NCBI GenBank assembly: GCA_035530955.1 | Contig: DATKTT010000218.1 | Span: 1 to 9,899, forward strand | From: Williamwhitmania sp035530955 | Lineage (GTDB): Bacteria > Bacteroidota > Bacteroidia > Bacteroidales > Williamwhitmaniaceae | Direction: 5' to 3' | Length of the DNA stretch: 9,899 nt | Part shown: in pieces, positions 1 through 7,236 of the stretch | Numbering within the stretch: position 1 is the stretch's first letter | Layout: the number at the start of each line of letters is the position of its first letter | Program-made: the position numbers and the translations under genes | Notes under the pieces: generated by a model | What the model was told of the DNA's origin: nothing | Database searches by the model: none | Seen by the model: only the letters and a program-made list of their open reading frames with translations

Positions 1-1
1 C

Positions 2-136
2 GTTTACCTGCTCCACGTTATTGAACCCCACTTGGGCGAACAGGCTCCTATCCGGCTCAACCTCGACCTAGCCCACGCCCCCAAGGGCACGCTCTACTTC
101 CCCCGTCCCGATTTTCCGTGGGGACTGGTGAGGTAG
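2..136 (+). CDS. C-terminal end of an unidentified protein (partial, 44 codons plus stop)
   Basis: Frame 2 is open from the left edge to a TAG stop at 134-136. The other two forward frames hit stops within the same stretch (TGA at 22-24, TAG in frame 3). The tail is rich in Pro, Leu, Asp and His and ends in FPWGLVR. It is clearly more GC-rich than the AT-rich gap behind it, which fits the end of a real gene. I do not recognise the family from 44 residues. It has no evident membrane helix or metal motif. It could also be a chance open frame, since no start is available. Confidence 0.5.
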   Translation, partial: VYLLHVIEPHLGEQAPIRLNLDLAHAPKGTLYFPRPDFPWGLVR

Positions 137-230
137 CAATTACTCCCTGTCTTTCCTTCCAAATTGTTAATTGAATTCAGACCTTCTGCCCTTGAAAAAA
201 TTCTAGGGTGAAAATTCCAATGTCTTATAT

Positions 231-258
231 TTTGTTTACCAAAAACGAATTACCTTTG
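231..258 (+). promoter_or_regulatory. Candidate Bacteroidota-type promoter upstream of higBA
   Basis: TACCTTTG at 251-258 matches the -7 consensus TAnnTTTG exactly. TTTG at 231-234 matches the -33 element, with 16 bases between, slightly shorter than usual. It would drive higBA with a leader of roughly 160 bases. Directly after it, CCTTT...AAAGG (254-267) forms a small inverted repeat that a repressor such as HigA could use. That last point is inference. Confidence 0.45.
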
Positions 259-267
259 GGATAAAGG
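232..267 (+). repeat. 36-bp direct repeat, left copy (partner 1230-1265)
   Basis: This copy matches 1230-1265 at 31 of 36 positions without gaps. Similarity trails off through about 280/1279. The shared part reads TTGTTTA, then CAAAAAC, then ATTAC and TTTGGGATA, so it covers a promoter-like element plus sequence beyond any consensus. The two copies bracket the higBA pair 998 bases apart. Confidence 0.7.
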
Positions 268-347
268 CAAAATTTAGATTCAAATTATTCTACTATTAAG
301 GATGATCTGCCAACCAAGATTTCATAAGATACAATATAAAAATTTGG

Positions 348-357
348 AGATGCATCT
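348..357. promoter_or_regulatory. 10-bp perfect palindrome, possible HigA operator
   Basis: AGATGCATCT is self-complementary and lies between the candidate promoter and higB. HigA-type antitoxins are dimeric helix-turn-helix repressors that commonly bind palindromes upstream of their own operon. A 10-bp palindrome can occur by chance in AT-rich DNA, so the link is tentative. Confidence 0.3.
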
Positions 358-426
358 GTATTTGTCTCCTCGTTTTGATATAAGTTTCCTTTTGTGAAAA
401 TATTGCATAATTTTGTGACTTGGAAC

Positions 427-759
427 ATGAGGGTCCATTTGGTTAAAAAGCAGTCAATAGAGGAGTATATCCTTAAAAATGCAAGGAGTAGGTCCTCGTT
501 CGAAGTGTGGTTTTCTATACTAAGTCATGCTGATTGGAAAGAGCCAAATGATATTGTTGCAACTTTTGGTAGCGCCGATATCCTTGGCAAAAGTTCAAAT
601 AGAGTTGTTTTTAATGTTGGAGGTAACAACTTCAGACTTATTTGCAAGTATCATTTTGGTGAAATATTTGTCCACCTCTTTGTTAAATGGCTTGGTACCC
701 ATGCAGAGTACACGAGCCTTTGTAGTGAGGGAAAACAATACACGATATCTTCCTTTTGA
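427..759 (+). CDS. higB: HigB-family type II toxin (mRNA interferase)
   Basis: This 110-residue protein matches the HigB toxin family (RelE-like fold). Family members cleave mRNA in the cytoplasm and are neutralised by the adjacent antitoxin. Visible hallmarks are an N-terminal MRVHLVKK strand, the SHADW segment, the core NRVVFNVGGNNFRLI and a C-terminal THAEY motif with the usual conserved His. The length is ordinary for the family. I chose ATG 427 because homologues typically begin with Met-basic/hydrophobic-Ile/Val directly before this strand. The GTG at 394 would add 11 residues not expected in the family. The antitoxin gene follows after 22 bases, the toxin-first order typical of hig loci. 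The copy looks intact, with no frameshift or missing core residue. Confidence 0.9.
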   Translation: MRVHLVKKQSIEEYILKNARSRSSFEVWFSILSHADWKEPNDIVATFGSADILGKSSNRVVFNVGGNNFRLICKYHFGEIFVHLFVKWLGTHAEYTSLCSEGKQYTISSF

Positions 760-781
760 ATAAGAATATACAGAGCTTAAG

Positions 782-1210
782 ATGGCAACTTTAAAATTTA
801 AAATAATTAAGACAAAGGCGCAATATGAAGAGTATTGCAATATTCTAGAAGAGCTAGTGGTAGCTGACGATAGCGCATTTCAAGATGAAGTTGAGCTCCT
901 CACCCTGTTGGTGGAAAAGTGGGATTCTGAACACAATTCTCTTAATAATCTTGATCCCATTGAGCTTCTAAAGTCATTAATGGCTGAGCAGAACTTAAAA
1001 GCAAAGGACTTGGTGAACATAGTGGGATTGTCAAAAGGAACAATCTCTAAGATTCTGAACTATCAGAAGGGGCTTTCCAAGGATACGCTTCGCAAGTTAG
1101 CAGCCTATTTTAAAGTTTCACAAGAGGCGTTTAATCGGCCATACCGTTTAAAAAATCAGATTAACAGGCATTTTCGCAATGCCAGCTTAATGAATACCAC
1201 AAAAGTGTGA
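782..1210 (+). CDS. higA: HigA-family antitoxin, XRE-type helix-turn-helix
   Basis: This 142-residue partner of the preceding toxin has three parts. Residues 1-55 form an acidic helical region, including the YEEYCNILEEL stretch, of the kind that contacts toxin. Residues about 58-116 are a lambda-repressor-like DNA-binding domain, with the helix-turn-helix at about 73-92 (KAKDLVNIVGLSKGTISKIL). A basic C-terminal tail of about 25 residues ends RNASLMNT, which I recall from related HigA-like antitoxins. It would neutralise HigB in the cytoplasm and repress the operon, with the palindromes upstream as plausible sites. It starts 22 bases after the toxin stop and is very probably co-transcribed with it. 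No clear terminator follows. A short inverted repeat (GCCTA/TAGGC) just after the stop lacks a T-tract. Confidence 0.9.
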   Translation: MATLKFKIIKTKAQYEEYCNILEELVVADDSAFQDEVELLTLLVEKWDSEHNSLNNLDPIELLKSLMAEQNLKAKDLVNIVGLSKGTISKILNYQKGLSKDTLRKLAAYFKVSQEAFNRPYRLKNQINRHFRNASLMNTTKV

Positions 1211-1229
1211 TTGGGCCTAGGTAGGCAAG

Positions 1230-1265
1230 TTGTTTAGCAAAAACAGATTACTTTTGGGATACAGG
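1230..1265 (+). repeat. 36-bp direct repeat, right copy (partner 232-267)
   Basis: It is 31/36 identical to the copy upstream of higB. It keeps a -7-like box, TACTTTTG (1249-1256), with TTG 16 bases upstream, so it may itself act as a promoter reading toward the kinase. It begins 19 bases after the higA stop, so the two copies tightly bracket the toxin-antitoxin module. Confidence 0.7.
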
Positions 1266-1277
1266 TGAATATTTGTA

Positions 1278-1310
1278 TTGCAATGAGTGCTAACAAAGTA
1301 TTTACCTTTG
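1278..1310 (+). promoter_or_regulatory. Candidate Bacteroidota-type promoter upstream of the kinase
   Basis: TACCTTTG at 1303-1310 fits TAnnTTTG exactly, with TTG at 1278-1280 and 22 bases between. The palindrome GTGTACAC follows immediately (1311-1318). The only plus-strand gene downstream is the kinase, which would get a leader of about 330 bases crossing the pseudogene in antisense. Confidence 0.35.
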
Positions 1311-1401
1311 GTGTACACAATCAGTTAGTTCAAGTAGTATTTGCGAGTTGAATCTTACAATTAAAGTGGTATTGTATTAGTTACTAAGAGTCATTAAAAC
1401 A

Positions 1402-1544
1402 CTACTCTTCCGTTGTATTTATTCAACCTCCACCGCCGCAACTGCCCGAAACGCCCTTGTCGCGCAAGCCGGGGCTGCTGCAGCAGAAACCGCCCTAAAA
1501 TTTAGCGTTTTCTTAAGATGCAACCAAAGGGAAATGGCGGCAAA
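1402..1544 (-). pseudogene. Decayed 3' copy of the NqrM-like small membrane protein gene
   Basis: The plus-strand sequence aligns with the intact gene at 7237-7380 at about 120 of 144 columns (83%), starting exactly at the stop codon. Read on the minus strand it still encodes the recognisable SSPGLRDKG core and the terminal NTTEE. It is broken in three ways. The fourth conserved Cys codon (TGC) has become TGA. Another Cys is replaced by Gly. A one-base deletion in the A-run near the KKNAEF segment shifts the frame, so upstream in-frame stops appear. The membrane-helix part is missing or too diverged to align with confidence. It therefore cannot make a functional protein. Confidence 0.85.
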
Positions 1545-1646
1545 ATGAAATATAGGGAACTAATACAGGTTCTTGAATAACTTCCCGCAATTAAACGTGT
1601 TATTGCTAAAGTGTTGAAAATCTCGTAACTTGAGCAAAACCATAAT

Positions 1647-4600
1647 ATGAAGCACCACGATAAGACTAAGGACGAACTCCTGAATGAGTTACTGGAGGTG
1701 CAACAGAAGTATAATTCCTTAAAGGAACTGTACGATACCGATATCATCGAACGTAACCAGACAGAACAAGTATTAAAAAATAGCGAAGAGCGTCTCTCAC
1801 TCGTGTTCAACAATACCTCCGATATGCTGGTGTTGATGGAGGTAGAACCGGATAACAAATTACGTATGGCTGCCGTTAACCGCAGTTACCTTGAATCAAT
1901 AAAACAACTTATCTCCAGAGATGATCTTAGCATCAACGATATTGTAGGAAAATACCGGGACGAAGCTTTAATTGCATTAGGCTTCTCTCAGGAAAATATC
2001 GATGCTGAATTACGGTATTTTCTTCGCGCAATTGCAAGTGGTGCTCCAATACAATTCGAACAAATCGTTCCATTGGGGACAAGTAATATTTATTTGGAGT
2101 CAAATATTGTTCCAGTAACAGATACTGCAGGCCAATGTACGCACTTGCTGTATTCTGTGCGGGATATTTCCGAACGCAAGCGTGCGGAAGAAGAAATACA
2201 TAAAAGTGAACACCGTTACCGTAATTTATTTGAAAATGCAGGAATAGCTATTTGGGAGGAAGATCTTTCAGAAGTTAGAAACTATATAGAAGAGCTGAAA
2301 GAAAAAGGAATAAAAGATTTCCGCTCTTACTTCAATAGTAATATTGATGAGGTAATTAAGTGTGCCTCAATGATACAATTAGTGGATGTTAATCAGGAAG
2401 GATTAACGCTATTCAAGGGCATCAGCAAAGAAGAAATATTAAAAAGTTTATCCTCCTATTTTGTTGCAGGGTCGTTAGAACCGGCAAAGGAACAATTAAT
2501 CAAATTTGCGGAAGGGGAATTAAGAATTGATGGCGAATTGCCAGTAAAAATATTAAACGGAGAAATGCGGCAACTTCTATTTCATCTTCAAGTTGTTCCC
2601 GGATATGAAGACTCATGGTCAAAAGCATTATTCTCTTACATTGACATTACCGAACGGAAGCACGCCGATGAATCACTTAGGCTTTTCCGTGCCCTGCTTG
2701 ATAAATCGAATGATGCGATCGAGGTAATTGATATGGAAACAGCTCAGTTTATCGATGTGAATGAGCGGACATGTATCAATCTTGGATATAGCCGGATTGA
2801 ACTTTTGAACATGAAAGTATTTGATGTTGATCCAAATCAAACACCGGAAACCTTCCGGTCAGCAATGGATGGGATCCAACTTTCAAAATCAACGATTATA
2901 GAAACGTTAAATCGCCATAAAGATGGCTCTGTCTTCCCGGTTGAAATAAATGTTGCTGTTGTGAAACTTGAAAAAATGTACGCCATTGCTGTAGTACGCG
3001 ATATTACCGAACGTAAACAAATTGAGGAATCGATTAGGCTTTTCCGTACCCTGCTTGATAAGTCGAATGATGCAATAGAAGTGATTGATGTAGAAACAGC
3101 CCGATTTATAGATGTGAATGAACGGGCATGTGCCGATCTTGGATATAGCCGGGATGAGCTTTTAAGCATGAAAATATTTGATATCGATTCTGGTCTAACA
3201 CCGGATATCTTCCATTCAATAAAGGATGGATTTCAGCTATCCAATTCAACAATTATTGAAGCGTTGCATCGACGCAAGGACGGCTCTACCTTCCCCGTTG
3301 AGGTGAATATTGCTGTAGTGAAACTTGAAAAAATGTATTTGATTGCCGTAGCACGCGATATTACCGAAAGGAAGCATACAGAGGCAGCTCTGCGCGAAAG
3401 CGAAGCTCGATTTCGCTTGCTTTTTGAAATAAGTGCAGATGGTATCACTATAGTAGATGTTGAGACAAAGGCTTTCATATATACAAATCCTGCTGTGTGC
3501 CGAATGCTTGGATACACCAAGGAGGAATTGAAATCGATGAGCATAACAGATATTCACCCAAAACAGGATTTGCCGTGGATCATTAGAGAGTTAGAATCTA
3601 TAGCCACGGGAGAGATATCTCATGTGGTCGAGATTCCGTGTCAAAGGAAAGACGGTAGCGTTATAGACACAGAAATCACCTCTGTAGTAACTAATATTGA
3701 TGGCAGAATCTGCAATGTTGGCATCCACCGGGATATAACGGAAAAGAAAATTGCAGAAAATAAATTAAGGAGAAGCGAAGAGCAGCTAAAAGAAGCGCAG
3801 CTTGTGGGACTCTTCGGCAACTGGGAGCTAGACGTTGCCAACAACTTGATTGTAATGTCGGATGAAATGTATAAACTCTTCGACCAAATTAGCAGCTCAA
3901 TTGATGTTACAATGGAAACTCTTTTAGGAACCCCGATTCCGGAAGATCGCAAAATGGTTCAAGAGCTTGTTCTGAAATCACTGGAAACACGTGAAGGGGT
4001 TGACTTCGACTTCCGTACAATGACGTCGAACGGGGAAATACGTTGGATTCATGAGAGAAGTACGGTGGAAGTGGACGATAAGGGAAATTCGAAGCGCGTT
4101 TTTGGTACGTGCCAGGATATCACAGAACGTAAACTGTTTGAGTTAACACTTAAAGAGAGCGAGAAGCGATATAGATCTGTTGCTCAATCGGCTAATGATG
4201 CCATAATTACAACTGATAGCCATGGAATAATTTTAGACTGGAACCAGGGAGCAGAAAAAATATTTGGCTATACTGAGGTAGAGGTAACGGGTAAAGATTT
4301 AAATATAATATTGCCCCAAAGTTATATTGCAGCGCACAACGATGGCATGAAACGAATAGAACAAGGCGGCGAACACCATGTTTTAGGAAGAACTGTGGAG
4401 TTAAAAGGGGTGCATAAAAATGGCAAAGAATTTCCGCTGGAATTATCGTTAGCAGAATGGGAAACTTCAAAAGGAAAGTTTTTTACCGGAATTATTCGTG
4501 ACATAACCAAACGCAAGCAGGTAGAAGAAGCACTTCTTCGCATAAATACAGCAGTGGAAGGCTCGGGTGAAGCCATTTGCATGTCCGATCCCCAGGGGTA

Positions 4601-7103
4601 TCACTTCTATCACAACAAAGCGTACTCCGAAATATTTGAGTACACGGTTGAGGAGATTCAAGTAGCAGGTGGAGGCACTTCGGTTTATGTGAATAGGGAA
4701 GTTGGCCAAAAGATATTCGACATAATCATGGGTGGTGGAACGTGGAATGGAGAAGTGGAGATGGTATCAAAGAGCGGGCGAAAATTCACTGTATTACTGC
4801 GTGCCGATTCAATAATGGATGAGAATGGGATAATAATTGGACTCGTTGGAATTCATACGGATATGACCGAACGCAAACTTGCTGAACTTAAACTTAAAGA
4901 AAGCGAAGAACGGCTGAGTGAAATTAGCAAGACCGATTTTGTGTGGGAGGTGGACGAGAATGGCGTGTATACCTATACCTCGCAGACGGGTATTGACTTT
5001 TTTGGGTCATCGTGGGATGATATAGTGGGGAAAACACCGTTCGATTTTATGACGCCAGATGATAGAGAAAGAATGGTACCAATATTTTCTGAAATTGTAG
5101 CAAATAGAGCACCCATAAAGGACTTAGAGAATTGGAATGTTAAGAAGAATGGTGAACTATGCTGTCTCCTCACTAATGGATTGCCTATTTTGGACAAAGA
5201 GGGGAATTTCAATGGTTACAGAGGCGTGGATAGAGATATCACTGAACGTAAGCGGGCTGAGGATGCGTTACGGGAAAGTGAAGAGAATTTTCGATCAATG
5301 TTTGAAAATAACTCGGCAGCTATGGCTATAATCGAAGCGGACACAACTATATCAATGGTCAACGATGAATATTGTAAGCTTAGTGGTTATAGTAAGCAAG
5401 AAATTATTGGGACGAGCTGGGCAGATCAGATACCACCGGAAGATCGTGAACGATTAAAAGAATATAACCGCAAAAGAATGATGAACGTAGAAGATGTCCC
5501 TGATAAATATGGATTTACGATTTATAAAAAAAATGGTGAAATAGGACACGCTCTAATGTCCATTACCATGTTAAAAAATAAAAAAGTTATAGGATCATTT
5601 GTTGACATCACCGAACGCAAACATGCTGAAGAGGTGCTTATCGAAAGCGAAGGAAGGACAAAAGCGCTGTTAAATGCAAACCCCGATTTGATATTTCGCA
5701 TGAATTCTGAGGGAACATTCCTGGATTACAAAGCCGAGAGTTCAGAACTTTACACACAAACCGAGACGTCAATCATCGGCAAAAAGAATCGGGACATCAC
5801 CCCCCCTGAGTTTGCAGATTTAATAGATCTGTATATTAAGCAAACCCTAGATAGCGGAGAGCTTCAGCAATTCGAATACCAAATGCATACTCCGGAGCGC
5901 GGCTTGCGTGATTATGAAGCCCGCATGGTAGCCAGCGGTAAAGACGAAGTTATTGCCGTAGTACGCGATGTTACTGACCGTAAGAAAGCCGAAGAAAGTA
6001 TAAAAGAAAGTGAAGAAAAATATCGCCTTTTAGCTGAGTCCTCACCTGAAATGATTTACTTCATTGATACGAAGGGCTATGTTACTTATGTAAATAAAGT
6101 TGCCGCAGAACAATTTCATGCACCGGCCCAGGAACTCATTGGGAAACACCTTACAGCTATTTTTCCACCCGATTTGGCACAGCAGAATCTTGCACATATT
6201 CAGGATGTAATTGCAACAAAAATTACCTTCCAGAACGAAGTAGAAATAGTCTTTCCAACGGGAAGTAGATGGGTCGATGCACGGTTAGCTCCAGTTATTA
6301 ATGAAAAAAATCACGTTATTGGAGTGTTAGGATTATCGTATGATATCACAGAGCGTAAACGGGCTGAAGAAGAAATTTGCCTTAAAAACGAACAGCTGGT
6401 AAAGCTTAATGCCGAAAAAGACAAATTCTTTTCCATAATAGCTCACGACCTGAAAAGCCCCTTTAGCTCCATCATGGGCTTTAGCGAAGTTCTAATTAAA
6501 CAGGTCATGGAAAAAAACTACCAGAGCGTAGAGCGGTATTCCGGCATCATCTATGAGTCCTCTCAACGAGCTGTGGACTTACTGACGAATTTGATGGAAT
6601 GGTCGCGTTCGCAAACGGGACGTATGGAGTTCAACCCCGAATATTTTGAAATGGTGAAGCTCATCAATGAGGTGACACTTTTATTTGCTGGTGCTGCCAG
6701 TCAAAAATCCATTACCATCACGGAAGTTCTACCCCCTAATGCTCCCGTTTATGCTGACAAAAATATGATGAGCACAGTGCTGAGGAACCTAATTTCAAAC
6801 GCCATAAAGTTTACTTACAAGGGTGGGGAAATTGTTGTTTCAACGGAGAACAAACAGGGAGCGCAAATTATTGCTGTACGCGATAATGGTGTGGGAATCC
6901 CGAATAACAGAATTGAAAAATTATTCCGAATCGACGAAAATTTCTCAACACTTGGTACTGAAAAGGAGAAAGGAACAGGGTTGGGGATGGTTCTCTGTAA
7001 GGAGTTTGTCGAAAAGCACGGTGGGCAAATTTGGGTAGAAAGCGAGGTGGGGAAAGGTTCCGTATTCTATTTTACCATTCCATCTCAAGGTGATCGTCAA
7101 TAA
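1647..7103 (+). CDS. Giant soluble hybrid-less histidine kinase with twelve PAS segments
   Basis: This 1818-residue sensor kinase has a short N-terminal coiled coil (about 5-50) and then twelve PAS/PAC-type segments. Each ends in a DITERK-like linker, with the Asp at residues 173, 333, 452, 571, 696, 824, 952, 1072, 1197, 1320, 1441 and 1566. Many linkers run into a helical xxSExRxRxL signal connector. The kinase core follows. The HisKA phosphoacceptor is H1600 in HDLKSP. The HATPase has the N-box around N1714/N1718, G1 box DNGVGI at 1746-1751 and G2 box GTGLG at 1776-1780. I see no transmembrane helix, signal peptide, receiver or output domain, so it should be cytoplasmic and pass phosphate to a separate response regulator, none of which lies next to it. 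PAS domains sense small ligands, redox or light through cofactors. The ligands here cannot be read from sequence. ATG 1647 is the first start after an in-frame TAA at 1626. All key catalytic motifs are present. Confidence 0.93.
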   Translation: MKHHDKTKDELLNELLEVQQKYNSLKELYDTDIIERNQTEQVLKNSEERLSLVFNNTSDMLVLMEVEPDNKLRMAAVNRSYLESIKQLISRDDLSINDIVGKYRDEALIALGFSQENIDAELRYFLRAIASGAPIQFEQIVPLGTSNIYLESNIVPVTDTAGQCTHLLYSVRDISERKRAEEEIHKSEHRYRNLFENAGIAIWEEDLSEVRNYIEELKEKGIKDFRSYFNSNIDEVIKCASMIQLVDVNQEGLTLFKGISKEEILKSLSSYFVAGSLEPAKEQLIKFAEGELRIDGELPVKILNGEMRQLLFHLQVVPGYEDSWSKALFSYIDITERKHADESLRLFRALLDKSNDAIEVIDMETAQFIDVNERTCINLGYSRIELLNMKVFDVDPNQTPETFRSAMDGIQLSKSTIIETLNRHKDGSVFPVEINVAVVKLEKMYAIAVVRDITERKQIEESIRLFRTLLDKSNDAIEVIDVETARFIDVNERACADLGYSRDELLSMKIFDIDSGLTPDIFHSIKDGFQLSNSTIIEALHRRKDGSTFPVEVNIAVVKLEKMYLIAVARDITERKHTEAALRESEARFRLLFEISADGITIVDVETKAFIYTNPAVCRMLGYTKEELKSMSITDIHPKQDLPWIIRELESIATGEISHVVEIPCQRKDGSVIDTEITSVVTNIDGRICNVGIHRDITEKKIAENKLRRSEEQLKEAQLVGLFGNWELDVANNLIVMSDEMYKLFDQISSSIDVTMETLLGTPIPEDRKMVQELVLKSLETREGVDFDFRTMTSNGEIRWIHERSTVEVDDKGNSKRVFGTCQDITERKLFELTLKESEKRYRSVAQSANDAIITTDSHGIILDWNQGAEKIFGYTEVEVTGKDLNIILPQSYIAAHNDGMKRIEQGGEHHVLGRTVELKGVHKNGKEFPLELSLAEWETSKGKFFTGIIRDITKRKQVEEALLRINTAVEGSGEAICMSDPQGYHFYHNKAYSEIFEYTVEEIQVAGGGTSVYVNREVGQKIFDIIMGGGTWNGEVEMVSKSGRKFTVLLRADSIMDENGIIIGLVGIHTDMTERKLAELKLKESEERLSEISKTDFVWEVDENGVYTYTSQTGIDFFGSSWDDIVGKTPFDFMTPDDRERMVPIFSEIVANRAPIKDLENWNVKKNGELCCLLTNGLPILDKEGNFNGYRGVDRDITERKRAEDALRESEENFRSMFENNSAAMAIIEADTTISMVNDEYCKLSGYSKQEIIGTSWADQIPPEDRERLKEYNRKRMMNVEDVPDKYGFTIYKKNGEIGHALMSITMLKNKKVIGSFVDITERKHAEEVLIESEGRTKALLNANPDLIFRMNSEGTFLDYKAESSELYTQTETSIIGKKNRDITPPEFADLIDLYIKQTLDSGELQQFEYQMHTPERGLRDYEARMVASGKDEVIAVVRDVTDRKKAEESIKESEEKYRLLAESSPEMIYFIDTKGYVTYVNKVAAEQFHAPAQELIGKHLTAIFPPDLAQQNLAHIQDVIATKITFQNEVEIVFPTGSRWVDARLAPVINEKNHVIGVLGLSYDITERKRAEEEICLKNEQLVKLNAEKDKFFSIIAHDLKSPFSSIMGFSEVLIKQVMEKNYQSVERYSGIIYESSQRAVDLLTNLMEWSRSQTGRMEFNPEYFEMVKLINEVTLLFAGAASQKSITITEVLPPNAPVYADKNMMSTVLRNLISNAIKFTYKGGEIVVSTENKQGAQIIAVRDNGVGIPNNRIEKLFRIDENFSTLGTEKEKGTGLGMVLCKEFVEKHGGQIWVESEVGKGSVFYFTIPSQGDRQ
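2676..3032 (+). repeat. Intragenic tandem duplication, unit 1 (PAS segment 3)
   Basis: This is a 357-bp (119-codon) unit covering PAS segment 3 and its DITERK linker. The next 357 bases repeat it directly with no intervening codon. By hand count the two protein units share 86 of 119 residues (about 72%), far above any other pair of segments in the protein, so the duplication is comparatively recent. Confidence 0.9.
3033..3389 (+). repeat. Intragenic tandem duplication, unit 2 (PAS segment 4)
   Basis: Second 119-codon unit, in phase with unit 1, so the reading frame is preserved. Blocks such as LLDKSNDAIEVID and AVVKLEKMY are identical. Differences cluster in the middle helices (after ERxC and around the FDxD stretch), the region that usually lines the PAS ligand pocket. 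Confidence 0.9.
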
Positions 7104-7120
7104 TTGTTGAACTTTATGAC

Positions 7121-7162
7121 AAAAAAAACTCTGACATCAAGATACGACAAATGTTGTCAGAG
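7121..7162 (-). terminator. Rho-independent terminator for the minus-strand small-protein genes
   Basis: On the minus strand a perfect 8-bp stem (7155-7162 with 7129-7136, CTCTGACA/TGTCAGAG, 18-base loop) is followed directly by eight T residues (7128-7121). This places transcription stop 74 or more bases after the NqrM-like gene. Read on the plus strand the stem is preceded by the A-run and has no T-tract after it, so it is oriented for the minus strand. Confidence 0.75.
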
Positions 7163-7186
7163 CTACGTTTGTTGCTAATAACGTAG
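7163..7186. other. Second hairpin abutting the terminator
   Basis: CTACGTT (7163-7169) pairs perfectly with AACGTAG (7180-7186) around a 10-base loop. It lies back to back with the terminator stem. It may stabilise 3' ends of transcripts from either side. No T-tract follows on the plus strand. Confidence 0.5.
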
Positions 7187-7236
7187 AATTATCAATCTAG
7201 TATCCGCTCATATTGCAAAGGTTTACAGGCAAATTG

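Larger units (their letters stand above)
137..426. other. AT-rich gap between the partial gene and higB
   Basis: No coding frame is convincing here. The gap holds a promoter-like site at 231-258 that is also the left copy of a 36-bp direct repeat, and a perfect 10-bp palindrome at 348-357. A GTG at 394 could extend higB by 11 codons, but family comparison favours the ATG at 427. Confidence 0.6.
1211..1646. other. Gap between higA and the kinase holding repeat, promoter-like sites and a pseudogene
   Basis: No intact gene is seen in these 436 bases. They hold the right copy of the 36-bp repeat (1230-1265), a second promoter-like site (1278-1310) followed by the palindrome GTGTACAC (1311-1318), and a decayed minus-strand gene fragment (1402-1544). 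The last 100 bases before the kinase start show nothing firm. Confidence 0.6.

Noticed and set aside
394..426. GTG start at 394 for higB
   Set aside because: It would add 11 residues upstream of the usual HigB N-terminus. ATG 427 matches the family start.
1212..1226. Inverted repeat GCCTA/TAGGC just after higA as a terminator
   Set aside because: The stem is short with a very small loop, and no T-tract follows on the plus strand.
1605..1633. TTG-N20-TAACTTGA as a promoter right before the kinase
   Set aside because: The -7 box matches TAnnTTTG only partly, and the site would leave a leader of a few bases. It is too weak to list.
1502..1858. 118-codon open frame on the minus strand overlapping the kinase start
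   Set aside because: It is antisense to the well-supported kinase coding frame and to the pseudogene in another frame. Its product is Ser/Leu-rich with no family features.
2837..3557. Several minus-strand open frames of about 100 codons within the PAS region
   Set aside because: They are shadows of the PAS coding frame. They repeat because the PAS 3/4 duplication repeats on both strands.
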